Below are positions 7,429 through 16,006 of a stretch of DNA of 64,000 bases, piece by piece. How positions within the stretch are numbered: position 1 is the first letter of the stretch; each line of letters opens with the position of its first letter. Source of the DNA: Neoroseomonas alkaliterrae (GTDB lineage Bacteria; Pseudomonadota; Alphaproteobacteria; Acetobacterales; Acetobacteraceae); NCBI RefSeq assembly GCF_014199195.1, contig NZ_JACIJE010000008.1, positions 62,001 to 126,000 of the forward strand. The letters are read 5' to 3'. Below the pieces are notes generated by a model. That model was not told where the DNA came from, searched no databases, and saw nothing but the letters and a program-made list of their open reading frames with translations. The translations under genes and the position numbers were made by a program.

Positions 7429-7908
7429 TCACGCCTCGGCGCCCTCGCCGGTCCAGGCCAGCACCAGCGCGCGGCCGAAGGATTCCACGAGCATCACCGC
7501 CGCCGCCTGCGCCGCCTCGTCGCCGCTCATCGGCAGCAGCGCGGCGGCGCGCATCTGGCCGAGGATCTCCTCGGGCGAGAGATTGCCGCGCTTGAGCCGC
7601 CCGAGGGTCTGCCGCGCCGCCTCGGCCGGGTCGTCCGCATGGCGCAGCAGGTTGCGGCCCGCGATCAGCAGCACGCCGCCAAGGGCCGCGGCCACGCGCG
7701 CGCCGTCGCGGGCCACGCGGCGGTCCTCGGCCTCGGGCGAGTTGCCGTCGGGCGGGAAGAGGTCCAGCGCATCGGCCAGCCCCGCCGCCGCGGCCGCGAG
7801 TTCCTGCGCCTGGCGCACCAGCGCCGCGGCCAGCACCGCCGCGCCGTTCGCGAGGTCCTGCGGCCTCGGCCTCGCGCCCGCGGCCGTGTGGTGGGTCCTG
7901 CCTGTCAT
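7429..7908 (-). CDS. Unknown protein, first of a tandem paralogue pair (159 aa)
   Basis: Not recognised; paralogue of the next gene, sharing the invariant DGNSPEAEDRRV block and the GRLKRGNLSPEEILGQMRAAAL region at roughly 45% identity by eye. ATG 7908 is chosen because it overlaps the pth stop (TGATG) and has GGAGGGG just upstream; a longer reading from 7983 would run inside pth. No signal peptide or membrane helix. It sits between pth and its own duplicate in the same operon. A head-to-tail gene duplication is the simplest origin. Confidence 0.75.
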   Translation of the reverse strand: MTGRTHHTAAGARPRPQDLANGAAVLAAALVRQAQELAAAAAGLADALDLFPPDGNSPEAEDRRVARDGARVAAALGGVLLIAGRNLLRHADDPAEAARQTLGRLKRGNLSPEEILGQMRAAALLPMSGDEAAQAAAVMLVESFGRALVLAWTGEGAEA

Positions 7909-8498
7909 CACCCCTCCTGGGTCAGCAGCGCGACGCGGGTCATGAAATCCTCCGGCCGGGCCTCGGCGAGCATCGGCGCGCATTCCGCCACGGCGTCAAG
8001 CAGCCGCTGCAGCCAGGCCTGGTCCTGCCTGGCGAAACTGCCGAGCACATGGCCCGTCACCGCGTCCTTGTGCCCCGGATGGCCGATGCCGAGCCGGACA
8101 CGCCAGAACTCCGCGCTGCCGAAGGCGCGGCGGATGTCGCGCAGGCCGTTGTGGCCGGCCACGCCGCCGCCCTTTTTCACCCGCACCTTGCCCGGCGCGA
8201 GGTCGAGCTCGTCATGGAAGGCGGTGATCGCCTCGACGGGAATCTTGAGGAAGGCCGCGGCCTGCCGCACGGAATCGCCGCTGGCGTTCATGTAGGTCAT
8301 GGGCTTCAGCGCCCAGACCTTGCGGCCGGCGATCACGCCCTCGCAGGCCTCGCCCTTGAAGCGCTTGCGCCAGGGCGAGAAGCGGTGCCGGCGCGCGATC
8401 TCCTCGATCGCCATGAAGCCGATGTTGTGGCGCTGGCGCGCATGCTCGCTGCCCGGATTGCCGAGGCCGACCCAGAGGAGGGGGGTGTCGTCGCGCAT
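7908..8498 (-). CDS. pth: Peptidyl-tRNA hydrolase
   Basis: Recycles peptidyl-tRNA released from stalled ribosomes by cleaving the ester bond. 196 residues, the usual Pth size. Seen: GLGNPG (N14), catalytic H24 in RHNIGF, KPMTYMN (N71), D96 in FHDELDL, and GGGVAGHNGLRDI (H116, N117). Downstream of rplY, a common pairing, and overlapping the next gene as TGATG. There is no obvious ribosome binding site in the 10 nt before ATG; instead a perfect 11-bp hairpin ends there, so translation may be controlled or coupled. Confidence 0.96.
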   Translation of the reverse strand: MRDDTPLLWVGLGNPGSEHARQRHNIGFMAIEEIARRHRFSPWRKRFKGEACEGVIAGRKVWALKPMTYMNASGDSVRQAAAFLKIPVEAITAFHDELDLAPGKVRVKKGGGVAGHNGLRDIRRAFGSAEFWRVRLGIGHPGHKDAVTGHVLGSFARQDQAWLQRLLDAVAECAPMLAEARPEDFMTRVALLTQEG

Positions 8499-8508
8499 GG
8501 CGGTGACC

Positions 8509-8534
8509 GGGGGGAGAAGGGAACTTCTCCCCCC
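8509..8534 (-). terminator. Perfect 11-bp hairpin directly upstream of pth
   Basis: Arms GGGGGGAGAAG (8509-8519) and its exact complement (8524-8534) with a 4-nt loop. It lies between rplY and pth, ending 10 nt before the pth start. With no U-tract it may attenuate, stabilise an RNA end, or shield the pth ribosome binding region; the purine-rich arm is the only Shine-Dalgarno-like sequence there. Confidence 0.5.
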
Positions 8535-8614
8535 GAACCCCCCTCAACCTTCTCTGGCCATTGGGAACCGGACGCGGTGGCCAGTGCCAGGAACCAAGGA
8601 AGGGAGGGGGTGCG

Positions 8615-8632
8615 GGGGAGGTTCTCCTCCCC
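8615..8632 (-). terminator. 7-bp hairpin just after the rplY stop
   Basis: GGGGAGG (8615-8621), loop, CCTCCCC (8626-8632), 5 nt after the rplY stop codon. No U-tract. With the hairpin at 8509 it makes a double-hairpin gap between rplY and pth. Confidence 0.45.
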
Positions 8633-8637
8633 GGCCC

Positions 8638-9309
8638 TTACTTCTTCTTCTTCGCGTCCTTCGCCGGCGCGGCGGCGGCGGCGGCCTTCTGCTTCGTCGC
8701 CTCGACCGGGCCGGGCGCGGCCACCGGGGCGGCGTCGTCCACCACGGTCGGCGCGGCGATGGAGGCGATCATGAAGTCGCGGCCGACGATCACCGGCTTC
8801 GCACCGAACTGGTCCTTCACCGCCGACCAGCGCAGGCTGTCGCCGATCGTCGCCTCGGCGAGGTCAACCTCGAAGGCCTCGGGCACGCTGTCGGGGTCGG
8901 CCATCACCTCGACCTCGCGGCGAACGACGTTGAGCACGCCACCGGCCTTGATGCCCGGGCAGGTGTCCTCGTGCAGGAAGGTGACGGGCACCTTCACGCG
9001 GATGCGCGAACCCGGCGCGAGGCGCTGGAAATCCACATGGATCGGGCGGTCGGTGACGGGGTGGAACTGCACGTCGCGCATCAGGCAGCGCTCGGCGCTG
9101 CCGTTCACCGCGACCTCGTAGAGGTGCGACTGCCAGCCGCCCTTCTGCAGTTCCTTCATCACCACGCGCGGGTCGAGGGCGAGCAGCGTCGCCTCCTTCT
9201 TCGCGCCGTAGATGACAGCGGGGACGAGCCCCTGACGCCGGGTTGCGCGGGCTGCCCCCTTACCTGCCTGCTCGCGCGCCTCGGCCTCGATCCGGATGGT
9301 CTGGACCAT
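8638..9309 (-). CDS. rplY: 50S ribosomal protein L25/general stress protein Ctc
   Basis: Binds 5S rRNA in the large ribosomal subunit. 223 residues, the long (TL5/Ctc) form: N-terminal L25 domain (about 1-95; VPAVIYGAKKE, VQFHPVTDRPIHVDFQRL) and C-terminal beta domain (about 96-185), ending in an alanine/lysine-rich tail APAKDAKKKK. ATG 9309 gives MVQTIRIEAEAREQAGKGAAR, the expected N-terminus; the much longer upstream reading is an antisense shadow of the DUF2339 gene. First gene of the rplY-pth operon. Confidence 0.94.
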   Translation of the reverse strand: MVQTIRIEAEAREQAGKGAARATRRQGLVPAVIYGAKKEATLLALDPRVVMKELQKGGWQSHLYEVAVNGSAERCLMRDVQFHPVTDRPIHVDFQRLAPGSRIRVKVPVTFLHEDTCPGIKAGGVLNVVRREVEVMADPDSVPEAFEVDLAEATIGDSLRWSAVKDQFGAKPVIVGRDFMIASIAAPTVVDDAAPVAAPGPVEATKQKAAAAAAPAKDAKKKK

Positions 9310-9519
9310 GGTCCGTGCTCCTTGCATTGCGTTGCCTGTCGCCCGGGGCCGCCGCAGCGGCAGGCCGGAACGACAAGCGCCGGCCTCCAGGGGTGCCGGC
9401 GCGAGGGGGCTTCTAGGCGATGGGGGCTGCCGGCGCAAGCGCGGCCGGGGCTGCAAGGCTTCACGCCGCGGCACCGCCCGCGATTGACGCGGCGCGGCGC
9501 GGGGGCGAGCGTTGCGGGC

Positions 9520-12204
9520 ATGGAAGGCTTCCTCCTGCTCCTCGGCCTGATCGTCATCGGCGGCTGGATCCTCGGCGTGGCGGCCTTCGCGCGCGTCGGC
9601 TTCGCCATCCGCGAGGCGGCCGCCCTGCGGCGGGAGGTCGCGGCCCTGCGCGCCGAACTCGGCGGCATGGCTCAGGCCATGATCGCCGCCGGCTTCCGCC
9701 CACCCGCCGCCGGGCAAGCCGCGGAGGCGGCAGAGGCCGCGCAGCCCGAGGCCGCGCAGCCCGAGGCCGCGGAGGCCGGGACGGAGCCGGCGCAGGAGGC
9801 GACCCCCGAAGCCCCGCCCGGTCCGCCGCCGCCCTGGTCCCGCTCCGCCGGTCCGCGGTCCCAGCGCAACCTCGAGGAACTCATCACCCAGCGCTGGGGC
9901 GTCTGGCTGGGCGCCGGGGCGCTGCTGCTCGCCGGCGTGTTCCTGGTCCGCTTCGCCGTCGAGGAAGGCTGGCTCGGCCCCGGGCCACGCTGCGTGCTGG
10001 CCGCCCTGCTCGGCGTGGCGCTGGTGATCGGCGGGGAGTGGCTGGCGCGGCGGCCGGCGGCCACGACCTCCGCGCTGCCGGACTACGCGCCGCCGGCGCT
10101 CGCGGCGGGCGGCGTCGCCTGCCTCTTCGGCGCCGCCTATGCCGCCACGGCGATGTACGCGTTGCTGCCGCCGCCGATCGGCTTCGCGGCGATGGCGGCG
10201 GCGGGGGCCTTCGGGCTGCTGCTCTCGCTGCGGCGCGGGCCTCTGGTCGCCGCCGTCGGTCTCGCGGGCGCCTTCGTCACGCCGGCGCTGGTGCAGACCG
10301 ACCAGCCTTCGCTGTCCGGCCTTTTCGCCTACCTGCTGGTCGTCACCGCCGCGGCGATGCTGGTGGTGCGGGCGACGGCCTGGGGCTGGCTCGGCTGGTG
10401 CGCGGGCGCGGCGGGCGCGGCCTGGGTGCTGGTCGGCGCGGTCACATCCGGGGCCGGAGAGGGCTGGGCCCCCGCGCTGTTCGTGCCGCTGGCCGCCTCC
10501 TGCTTCCTGTTCCTGCTGCCCCGCGCGGCCTTCGGCACGCCGCTCGGCCAGGCGCTGATGCATGTCCCGCCGGTGCTGCTCGGCCTCGCGCTGATGCCGC
10601 TCGCGATGATGGAGCCCGGCCCGGCCCCTGCGGCGGGGCTGCTGCTGCTCTCGCCGGTCGCGATCCTCGCCGGGCTGCGCGATGCGCGGCTCGACCGCCT
10701 GCCCTGGCTCGCGGCGGGGCTCGGCCTGCTGCTGCTGCTGGTCTGGTCGGTGCCCGCCTGGGCGCCGGGCAGCGAGCGCATCACCATCGAGGGCGCGGTG
10801 CAGGCCGTCATTCCCGGCGCCTGGGTGCCGGGGGCGCTGAGGCTGTTCCTCCTCGCCTGCACGCTGTTCGCGCTGCTGCACCTCGCCGCCGGGCTGGCGC
10901 TGGAGGCGCGCGGCGGGCTCGCCTGGGCCGGCCTCGGCGCGGCGGTGCCGGTGCTGACGCTGCTCGTCGCCTATGCGCGCGTGCGTGGCCTCGCGACCGA
11001 TCCGGTCTGGGCGCTGCTCGCCTGCGGCGTCGCCGCGGTCCATGTGGGGGCGGCGGCGCGCGGCATGGGTGCGGGCAGCCAGGCGCGGGCCGGGCTGCAT
11101 GCGGCGGGCGCGACGGCCGCGCTCGCGCTCGGCGTCGCGATGGTGCTGCGCGAGCAGTGGCTGACGCTCGCCGTCGCGATCTTCCTGCCGCCGCTCGCCA
11201 TGATTGCGCGGCGCACGAGGCTCGAGGCGCTGCGCCGCGTGGCGGCCGCGGTCGCGGCGGTGGTGCTGGTGCGGCTCGCGCTGAATGGCTTCGTGCTGGG
11301 CTACGACTGGGGCGCGACGCCGGTGCTCAACGGCCTGCTGCTCGCCTATGGCGTGCCGGCGGCCTGCTTCTGGTGGGCCGCGCGCCTCTTCCTCGGCCAG
11401 CGGGACGGGATCGTGGTGCGGCTGCTCGAATGCGGGGCGGCGCTGTTCGCGATGCTGCTCGTGCTGCTCGAGATCCGCCACGCCATCGAGGGCGGGGTGC
11501 TCGATTCCGCCTACTGGACCTTCGCCGAGGCCGCCTGGCAGACGGCGGCGCTGCTGGCCGGCGCCTGGGCCGCGCTGCTGCTGCACCGGCGCGAGGGGCG
11601 CGCCGCGCTGCTCTGGGCCGCGCGCACGGCCGGCGCGGCGGGGCTTGGCCTCGGCGCCCTGCTGCTCCTGCAGAACCCCTGGACGGCGGGCGAGCCGGTG
11701 CCGGGCCTGCCGGTGCTGAATGCGCTGATGCCGGCCTATGGCCTGCCCGCGGCCCTGGTCGCGCTCGCCATGCTCCGCGCGCCGGAACTGGCGCAGCCCG
11801 GCGGCCTCAGGCGGGGCCTCGGCGCCTATGTGCTGGCCGCGTCCTTCGCCTGGGCGACGCTCGAGGTCCGCCGCGCCTTCCATGCCGAGGAGATCGGCTG
11901 GGCGGCGGTGGGCGAGGCCGAGATGTACGCCTATTCCGCCACCTGGCTGCTGCTCGGCGGGGTTCTGCTCGCGATCGGCATCCGCAGCGGGCAGAAGGCG
12001 ATCCGCCTCGCCGCCCTCGGCGTGATCGCGCTGACCACCTTCAAGGTGTTCCTGGTGGACATGGACGCGCTGGTCGGGCTGTGGCGCGTCCTGTCCTTCC
12101 TCGGGCTGGGGCTGGCGCTGATCGCGCTCGGCGCGATCTACCGCCGCTTCGTGGTGGCGCCGCCGGCCGCTATGCCGGCAGGTGGGGCAGCGACACCGGG
12201 CTGA
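9520..12204 (+). CDS. DUF2339 multi-spanning membrane protein (894 aa)
   Basis: A very large inner-membrane protein of the DUF2339 family, function unknown. Layout: one N-terminal helix (about 3-25), a coiled basic/acidic stretch with REAAALRREVAALRAELGGM, an alanine/proline-rich linker (about 65-110) carrying a 15-bp tandem duplication at 9733-9762 (QPEAA repeated), the conserved LEELITQRWGVWLGAGALLLAGVFLVRF, then roughly 25 hydrophobic helices to the end. Divergent from rplY. Its 3' end overlaps the convergent histidine-phosphatase gene by 35 nt. ATG 9520 is chosen from the hydrophobic N-terminus; there is no strong ribosome binding site. Confidence 0.88.
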   Translation: MEGFLLLLGLIVIGGWILGVAAFARVGFAIREAAALRREVAALRAELGGMAQAMIAAGFRPPAAGQAAEAAEAAQPEAAQPEAAEAGTEPAQEATPEAPPGPPPPWSRSAGPRSQRNLEELITQRWGVWLGAGALLLAGVFLVRFAVEEGWLGPGPRCVLAALLGVALVIGGEWLARRPAATTSALPDYAPPALAAGGVACLFGAAYAATAMYALLPPPIGFAAMAAAGAFGLLLSLRRGPLVAAVGLAGAFVTPALVQTDQPSLSGLFAYLLVVTAAAMLVVRATAWGWLGWCAGAAGAAWVLVGAVTSGAGEGWAPALFVPLAASCFLFLLPRAAFGTPLGQALMHVPPVLLGLALMPLAMMEPGPAPAAGLLLLSPVAILAGLRDARLDRLPWLAAGLGLLLLLVWSVPAWAPGSERITIEGAVQAVIPGAWVPGALRLFLLACTLFALLHLAAGLALEARGGLAWAGLGAAVPVLTLLVAYARVRGLATDPVWALLACGVAAVHVGAAARGMGAGSQARAGLHAAGATAALALGVAMVLREQWLTLAVAIFLPPLAMIARRTRLEALRRVAAAVAAVVLVRLALNGFVLGYDWGATPVLNGLLLAYGVPAACFWWAARLFLGQRDGIVVRLLECGAALFAMLLVLLEIRHAIEGGVLDSAYWTFAEAAWQTAALLAGAWAALLLHRREGRAALLWAARTAGAAGLGLGALLLLQNPWTAGEPVPGLPVLNALMPAYGLPAALVALAMLRAPELAQPGGLRRGLGAYVLAASFAWATLEVRRAFHAEEIGWAAVGEAEMYAYSATWLLLGGVLLAIGIRSGQKAIRLAALGVIALTTFKVFLVDMDALVGLWRVLSFLGLGLALIALGAIYRRFVVAPPAAMPAGGAATPG

Positions 12205-12751
12205 CATCCCACACCGCCCCGCTGGCCGGCGGGGTGCACAGGATGGGCAGCGCGTTCGGCGTGCGGACATTCGGCTCGTGCCCGAGCGCGAGACGCAGGG
12301 CGCGGAACAGCGCGCCATGCGCGACCACCAGAACCGGCCCGGGCAGGGCGGTCGCGCGGTTGATCGCGGCCACGCCGCGGTCATGCAGTTCGCGGAAGGT
12401 CTCCGCGCCCTCGGGCGTGTAGCGGCCCTCGATCCAGTCGTCGTACCAGTCGCCCATCGGCTTGCCTTCCTCCTCGCCGAAGCAGACCTCCTGCAGGTCG
12501 GCATCGGTCGAGACCGGCAGGTTCAGCGCCTCGGCCACGATCTCGGCGGTGTGCAGCGCGCGGCTCAGCGGCGAGGCGACGATGGTCGCGATGCCGCGGT
12601 CCACCAGCGCGAACGCGGCGCGGCGTGCCTGCGCGAGCCCCACCGCGTTGAGCGGGATGTCCGTGCGCCCCTGGCTGCGGCCCTCGGCGTTCCAGTCGGT
12701 CTCGCCATGGCGGAGGAACCAGAAGGGGACGGGGTTGAGCCTCGGGGTCAT
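12170..12751 (-). CDS. Histidine phosphatase family protein (phosphoglycerate mutase-like)
   Basis: A 193-residue phosphatase of the PhoE/GpmB type. The catalytic RHGETDWN (His about residue 15, phosphohistidine) is followed by EGRSQGRTDIPLNAVGLAQA; the second catalytic region is HTAEI plus the acid residues at CFGEEEGKPMGDW and the late VVAHGALFRAL (second His). Substrate unknown. ATG 12751 overlaps the ridA-like stop (ATGA). It is the last gene of the GST-GST-RidA operon, and its tail overlaps the convergent DUF2339 gene. Confidence 0.88.
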   Translation of the reverse strand: MTPRLNPVPFWFLRHGETDWNAEGRSQGRTDIPLNAVGLAQARRAAFALVDRGIATIVASPLSRALHTAEIVAEALNLPVSTDADLQEVCFGEEEGKPMGDWYDDWIEGRYTPEGAETFRELHDRGVAAINRATALPGPVLVVAHGALFRALRLALGHEPNVRTPNALPILCTPPASGAVWDVSPVSLPHLPA

Positions 12752-13146
12752 GCGGCCTCTCCGGCGAGCGCGATGCAGGCGAAGCCGACCTTCGCCTCGG
12801 TCGGCACGCCGAAGCGCGCGGTGTGGCGCGCGGGCAGCCCGCCCGGGAAGTGCTTCACGTATTCCGCGTTGCATTCGTCGTAGTCGGCGGGGTCGGTGAT
12901 CAGCATCGTCACCTGCACCGCGCGGGCGAGCGAGGAGCCGGCCTCGCGCAGGATGCGGTCGAGCATGGCGAGCGCGTTGCGGGTCTGCTCCGCCGCCGTG
13001 GCGCCGCGATGGATGCCCTGCGCCGGGTCGTGCGGGGCCGAATGGCCCGAGACGAAGACGAGGCCCCCCGCCCGCGTCGCCCGGCTGAAGGGGCGGCGCT
13101 CGCCGGGCGCGGGCGGGCCGAAGATCGCGAAGGGCGGCCCGCTCAC
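12748..13146 (-). CDS. RidA family (YjgF/YER057c/UK114) protein
   Basis: A 132-residue enamine/imine deaminase-like protein of the Rid superfamily. Seen: FSRATRAGGLVFVSGHSAP, the central EQTRNALAMLDRILREAGSSLARAVQVTMLITD and C-terminal PARHTARFGVPTEAKVGFACIAL; the arginine typical of RidA activity near residue 105 is replaced by a phenylalanine/glycine context, so it may be one of the Rid1-7 subfamilies. GTG 13146 is chosen because it overlaps the upstream GST stop (GTGA) and gives the expected family length. Part of a four-gene overlapping operon. Confidence 0.82.
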   Translation of the reverse strand: MSGPPFAIFGPPAPGERRPFSRATRAGGLVFVSGHSAPHDPAQGIHRGATAAEQTRNALAMLDRILREAGSSLARAVQVTMLITDPADYDECNAEYVKHFPGGLPARHTARFGVPTEAKVGFACIALAGEAA

Positions 13147-13766
13147 GCGGGCAGCCCTTCCTGCGCGAGCGCGCGCTGCACGGCGGGCCTGGCCAGCATC
13201 GCCTCGAGATGCGTGGCAAGGCGCGGTGGCAGCGTCATGCCCGAGCGCCGCGTCGCCCAGTACTCCACGAAGAACAGCGCCGCATCCGCGACCGAATAGC
13301 CCGAGGGCAGCACCCAGGTATCGCCCTTCCAGGTGGATTGCAGGACGTCGAAATACTTCGCCGCCAGCGCCTTGCCCTGCTCCACGACCTTGGGGAAGTC
13401 CTCCTCCCGCGGGGTGAAGTTGGCGGTGCGGAACTGGCGGGTGAAGCCCTGCGGGTGGATGGTGCCGCAGACGTAATCGAGCATCTCGGCGCAGCGCGTC
13501 TCGCCCTCGAGGTCGGTCGGCACGAGCCGCGCCTCGGGGTTGGTCTTGGCGAGCCACATGGCGATGACCGGGAACTCGGTCAGCAGCGAGCCGTCGTCGC
13601 GCAGCAGCGCCGGCACCTTGGATTTCGGGTTGATCGCCACGTATTCGGGCTTGTGCTGGGCGCCTTCCTTGAGCGCGACGAGGCCGAGCTCGTAGGGCTT
13701 GCCGATCTCCTCGAGGATCACGTGGATGCCGACCGAGCAGGCGCCCGGGGAATAGAACAGCTTCAT
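13143..13766 (-). CDS. Glutathione S-transferase family protein (beta-like), copy 2
   Basis: A 207-residue soluble GST. The N-terminal thioredoxin-like domain begins MKLFYSPGACSVGIHVILEEIG, with the Cys of ACSVGIH typical of bacterial beta-class GSTs; NPKSKVPALLRDDGSLLTE is the glutathione-binding cis-Pro/Ser loop; the helical C-domain follows (IHPQGFTRQFR, YSVADAALFFVEYW). It is a tandem paralogue of the next gene upstream, with which it overlaps as TGATG. Substrate unknown. Confidence 0.9.
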   Translation of the reverse strand: MKLFYSPGACSVGIHVILEEIGKPYELGLVALKEGAQHKPEYVAINPKSKVPALLRDDGSLLTEFPVIAMWLAKTNPEARLVPTDLEGETRCAEMLDYVCGTIHPQGFTRQFRTANFTPREEDFPKVVEQGKALAAKYFDVLQSTWKGDTWVLPSGYSVADAALFFVEYWATRRSGMTLPPRLATHLEAMLARPAVQRALAQEGLPA

Positions 13767-14383
13767 CAGACGAGTCCCTCCGCCTTGAGCGTCCGCTGCA
13801 CCGCCGGACGCGCGTTCATGCGCGCGTAATGCGCCGCGACATTGCCCGGCAGCGCCTTGCCCAGCCGCGCGTTCCACCAGAAGGAGACGTAGAACAGCGC
13901 GGAATCGGCGAAGGAGTAGGTGCCCACCAGCCACTCCTTGCCGTCCAGCGCCTTGTCCATCAGGCCGAGGCCCTTGGCGAAGATCTCCTCCCCGCGCGCC
14001 TTCACCGCCTCGTGGTCGGATTCGGACGGCGCGAAATTGGCCGGGCGGAACATGCGCGAGAAGCCCTGCATGTGCATCGTCGCGACGCAGTAGTCGGTGC
14101 ATTCCAGCGCCCGCGCCTGCGCGTCCATGCCCGAGGGCATCAGCCGCGCGGTCGGGAAGCGGGCCGCGAGCCAATAGGCGATCGCCGGATACTCGGTCAG
14201 CACCGAGCCGTCGTCGCGCTCGAGCGTCGGCACCTTGGACTTCGGGTTCACGCCGGTGAATTCCGGCTTGAACTGCGCGCCCTCGCGCAGGTTGACCAGC
14301 ACCGCCTCGTAGGGCGCGCCGATCTCCTCGAGCAGCACATGGATGCCGACCGAGCAGGCGCCCGGCGCGTAGTAGAGCTTCAT
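13766..14383 (-). CDS. Glutathione S-transferase family protein (beta-like), copy 1
   Basis: 205 residues, beginning MKLYYAPGACSVGIHVLLEEIG with the beta-class Cys motif, NPKSKVPTLERDDGSVLTEYPAI loop, and YSFADSALFYVSFWW in the C-terminal domain. First gene of the GST-GST-RidA-phosphatase operon; the two GSTs clearly come from tandem duplication. A detoxification or isomerase role is likely for the family, not demonstrable here. ATG 14383 has an AGGCTCC-like stretch upstream and no strong ribosome binding site. Confidence 0.9.
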   Translation of the reverse strand: MKLYYAPGACSVGIHVLLEEIGAPYEAVLVNLREGAQFKPEFTGVNPKSKVPTLERDDGSVLTEYPAIAYWLAARFPTARLMPSGMDAQARALECTDYCVATMHMQGFSRMFRPANFAPSESDHEAVKARGEEIFAKGLGLMDKALDGKEWLVGTYSFADSALFYVSFWWNARLGKALPGNVAAHYARMNARPAVQRTLKAEGLV

Positions 14384-14475
14384 GGAGCCTCGTCCTTCCG
14401 CATGGCCGCGCGGGGCGGCCCCGGGTGGAGGATCGGGCCCGCCGCCGCCCTTGGCAAGCCGCCGGGCGGAGGCGC

Positions 14476-15408
14476 TCAGTTGAACAGCGAGGAGACGGAG
14501 GATTCCTCGCTGATCCGCTTCATCGCCTCGGCGAGCAGCGGCGCGATGGTGAGCTGGCGGATGTTGCGCGAGACGCGCACCGCCTCGGTCGCCTGGATGC
14601 TGTCCGTGACGGTCATCATCTCGATCGGCGCGGCGCCGATGCGCGCCACCGCCCCGCCCGAGAAGACGCCGTGCGTGACATAGACGCCGACCGACTGCGC
14701 GCCGTTCTTCAGCAGCGCCTCGGCCGCGTTGCACAGCGTGCCGCCGGAATCCACGATGTCGTCCACCAGCAGGCAGTGCCGGCCCTCGACCTCGCCGATC
14801 ACGTTCATCACCTCGCTCACGCCCGCGCGCGGGCGGCGCTTGTCGATGATGGCGAGATCCACGCCGAGCCGCGCGGCGATGGCGCGCGCGCGCACCACGC
14901 CGCCCACGTCGGGGGAAACGACCATCAGCTCGCGCCCCTGCATGCGGTCCTGGATGTCGCGCGAGAACAGCGGCGCGGCGAAGAGGTTGTCCACCGGGAT
15001 GTCGAAGAAGCCCTGGATCTGCGCGGCGTGCAGGTCCATCGTGAGCACCCGGTTCGCGCCCGCGGCGGTGATGAGGTTGGCCACGAGCTTGGCGCTGATC
15101 GGCGTGCGCGGGCCCGATTTGCGGTCCTGCCGGGCATAGCCGAAATACGGGATCACCGCCGTGATGCGCCGCGCCGATCCGCGCTTGAGCGCATCGAGCG
15201 TGATCAGCAGCTCCATCAGGTTGTCGTTCGCCGGGTAGGAGGTGGACTGCACGACGAACACGTCCTCGCCGCGGACATTCTCGTGGATCTCCACGAACAC
15301 CTCCATGTCCGCGAAGCGGCGGACGGAGGCGTTGGTCAGCGGGATCCCGCAGGACGCGGCGACGGCCTCGGCCAGCGGCCGGTTGCTGTTGCAGGCGACG
15401 ATCTTCAT
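14476..15408 (-). CDS. prs: Ribose-phosphate pyrophosphokinase
   Basis: Makes PRPP from ribose-5-phosphate and ATP for nucleotide, histidine and tryptophan synthesis. 310 residues, usual length. Seen: [35 protein letters not shown] (ATP loop), [12 protein letters not shown] flexible loop, [19 protein letters not shown], and the PRPP-binding [16 protein letters not shown] 15408 gives MKIVACNSN, the expected N-terminus. Divergent from the tandem-repeat protein across 165 nt. Confidence 0.96.
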   Translation of the reverse strand: MKIVACNSNRPLAEAVAASCGIPLTNASVRRFADMEVFVEIHENVRGEDVFVVQSTSYPANDNLMELLITLDALKRGSARRITAVIPYFGYARQDRKSGPRTPISAKLVANLITAAGANRVLTMDLHAAQIQGFFDIPVDNLFAAPLFSRDIQDRMQGRELMVVSPDVGGVVRARAIAARLGVDLAIIDKRRPRAGVSEVMNVIGEVEGRHCLLVDDIVDSGGTLCNAAEALLKNGAQSVGVYVTHGVFSGGAVARIGAAPIEMMTVTDSIQATEAVRVSRNIRQLTIAPLLAEAMKRISEESSVSSLFN

Positions 15409-15573
15409 GGCCGGGAGGCTCCGGGCGCCGCGGGGCGGAGGTGGCGGAAAGGCGGGCGGTTGGTAGCAACGCGGGGCGGGCCTGTAAATCAGCCGCCACA
15501 TGTTTGCCGCAGGCCCGCGCCATGCCCTGGGCACATGCGGCGCGGCCATGCGGCGCGCCGGGAGCGCGACGCC

Positions 15574-15996
15574 ATGAACCACGCCATCGCCGCCGCCCTG
15601 ATCCTGCTGGCCCCGGGCCTCGCCCTCGGCCAGACGAGCCGCCACTACGACGCCGCGGGCCGGAGCGTGGGGCGCATCGAGGGCGGCGCGACGCAGCGGC
15701 ACTACGATTCCGCAGGCCGCCACACGGGACGGTCCGAGACGCGCGGCGACGCGACGCGCCACTACGACAGCGCGGGGCGCGGCACGGGGCGCAGCGAGCG
15801 CCGCGGCGACACCATCCGCCACTACGATTCCGCCGGCCGATCCCTCGGCCGCACGGAATGGCGCGGCGACAGCGCCCGCACCTACGACGCCTCGGGCCGC
15901 GGCACGGGGCGGATCGAGCGCAGCGGCGAGGGCTGGCGCCGCTACGACGCGCAGGGCCGGCTCATCGGCCGCGGCACCGGCGCGCCGCCGCGCTGA
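15574..15996 (+). CDS. Secreted protein made of six 20-residue HYDxxGR repeats (140 aa)
   Basis: Not recognised as a named family. A signal peptide (about residues 1-20, [19 protein letters not shown]) is followed by six repeats with the core HYDSAGRxxGRxExRGDxxR; the last two are slightly diverged ([14 protein letters not shown]). The DNA period is exactly 60 bp from the second repeat on (starts at 15643, 15700, 15760, 15820, 15880 and 15940). The mature protein is very basic and glycine-rich. The YD..GR core recalls Rhs/YD repeats, which form beta-shells, but here there is no toxin or shell-size array. Likely periplasmic or surface exposed. Transcribed away from prs and convergent with the phasin gene. 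Confidence 0.72.
   Translation: MNHAIAAALILLAPGLALGQTSRHYDAAGRSVGRIEGGATQRHYDSAGRHTGRSETRGDATRHYDSAGRGTGRSERRGDTIRHYDSAGRSLGRTEWRGDSARTYDASGRGTGRIERSGEGWRRYDAQGRLIGRGTGAPPR
15643..15993 (+). repeat. 60-bp tandem repeat, six units, inside a coding region
   Basis: Units begin at 15643 (57 bp), 15700, 15760, 15820, 15880 and 15940. Each encodes HYD(S/A)(A/S)GR followed by a GR.E..GD..R half. Protein repeats are better kept than DNA repeats, so selection rather than very recent duplication maintains them. Confidence 0.85.
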
Positions 15997-16006
15997 GGGC
16001 GCGCGC

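Noticed and set aside
8638-12504. A 1288-residue reading frame on the minus strand
   Set aside because: Only its last 223 codons are real (rplY); the rest is antisense to the DUF2339 gene with glutamine/arginine/histidine-rich low-complexity text typical of GC-rich shadow frames.
15643-15993. CRISPR array
   Set aside because: The 60-bp repeats are contiguous, in frame and without unique spacers, so this is a coding repeat.
15574-15996. Rhs/YD-repeat toxin
   Set aside because: Only six short repeats, no toxin domain, no VgrG or immunity neighbour.
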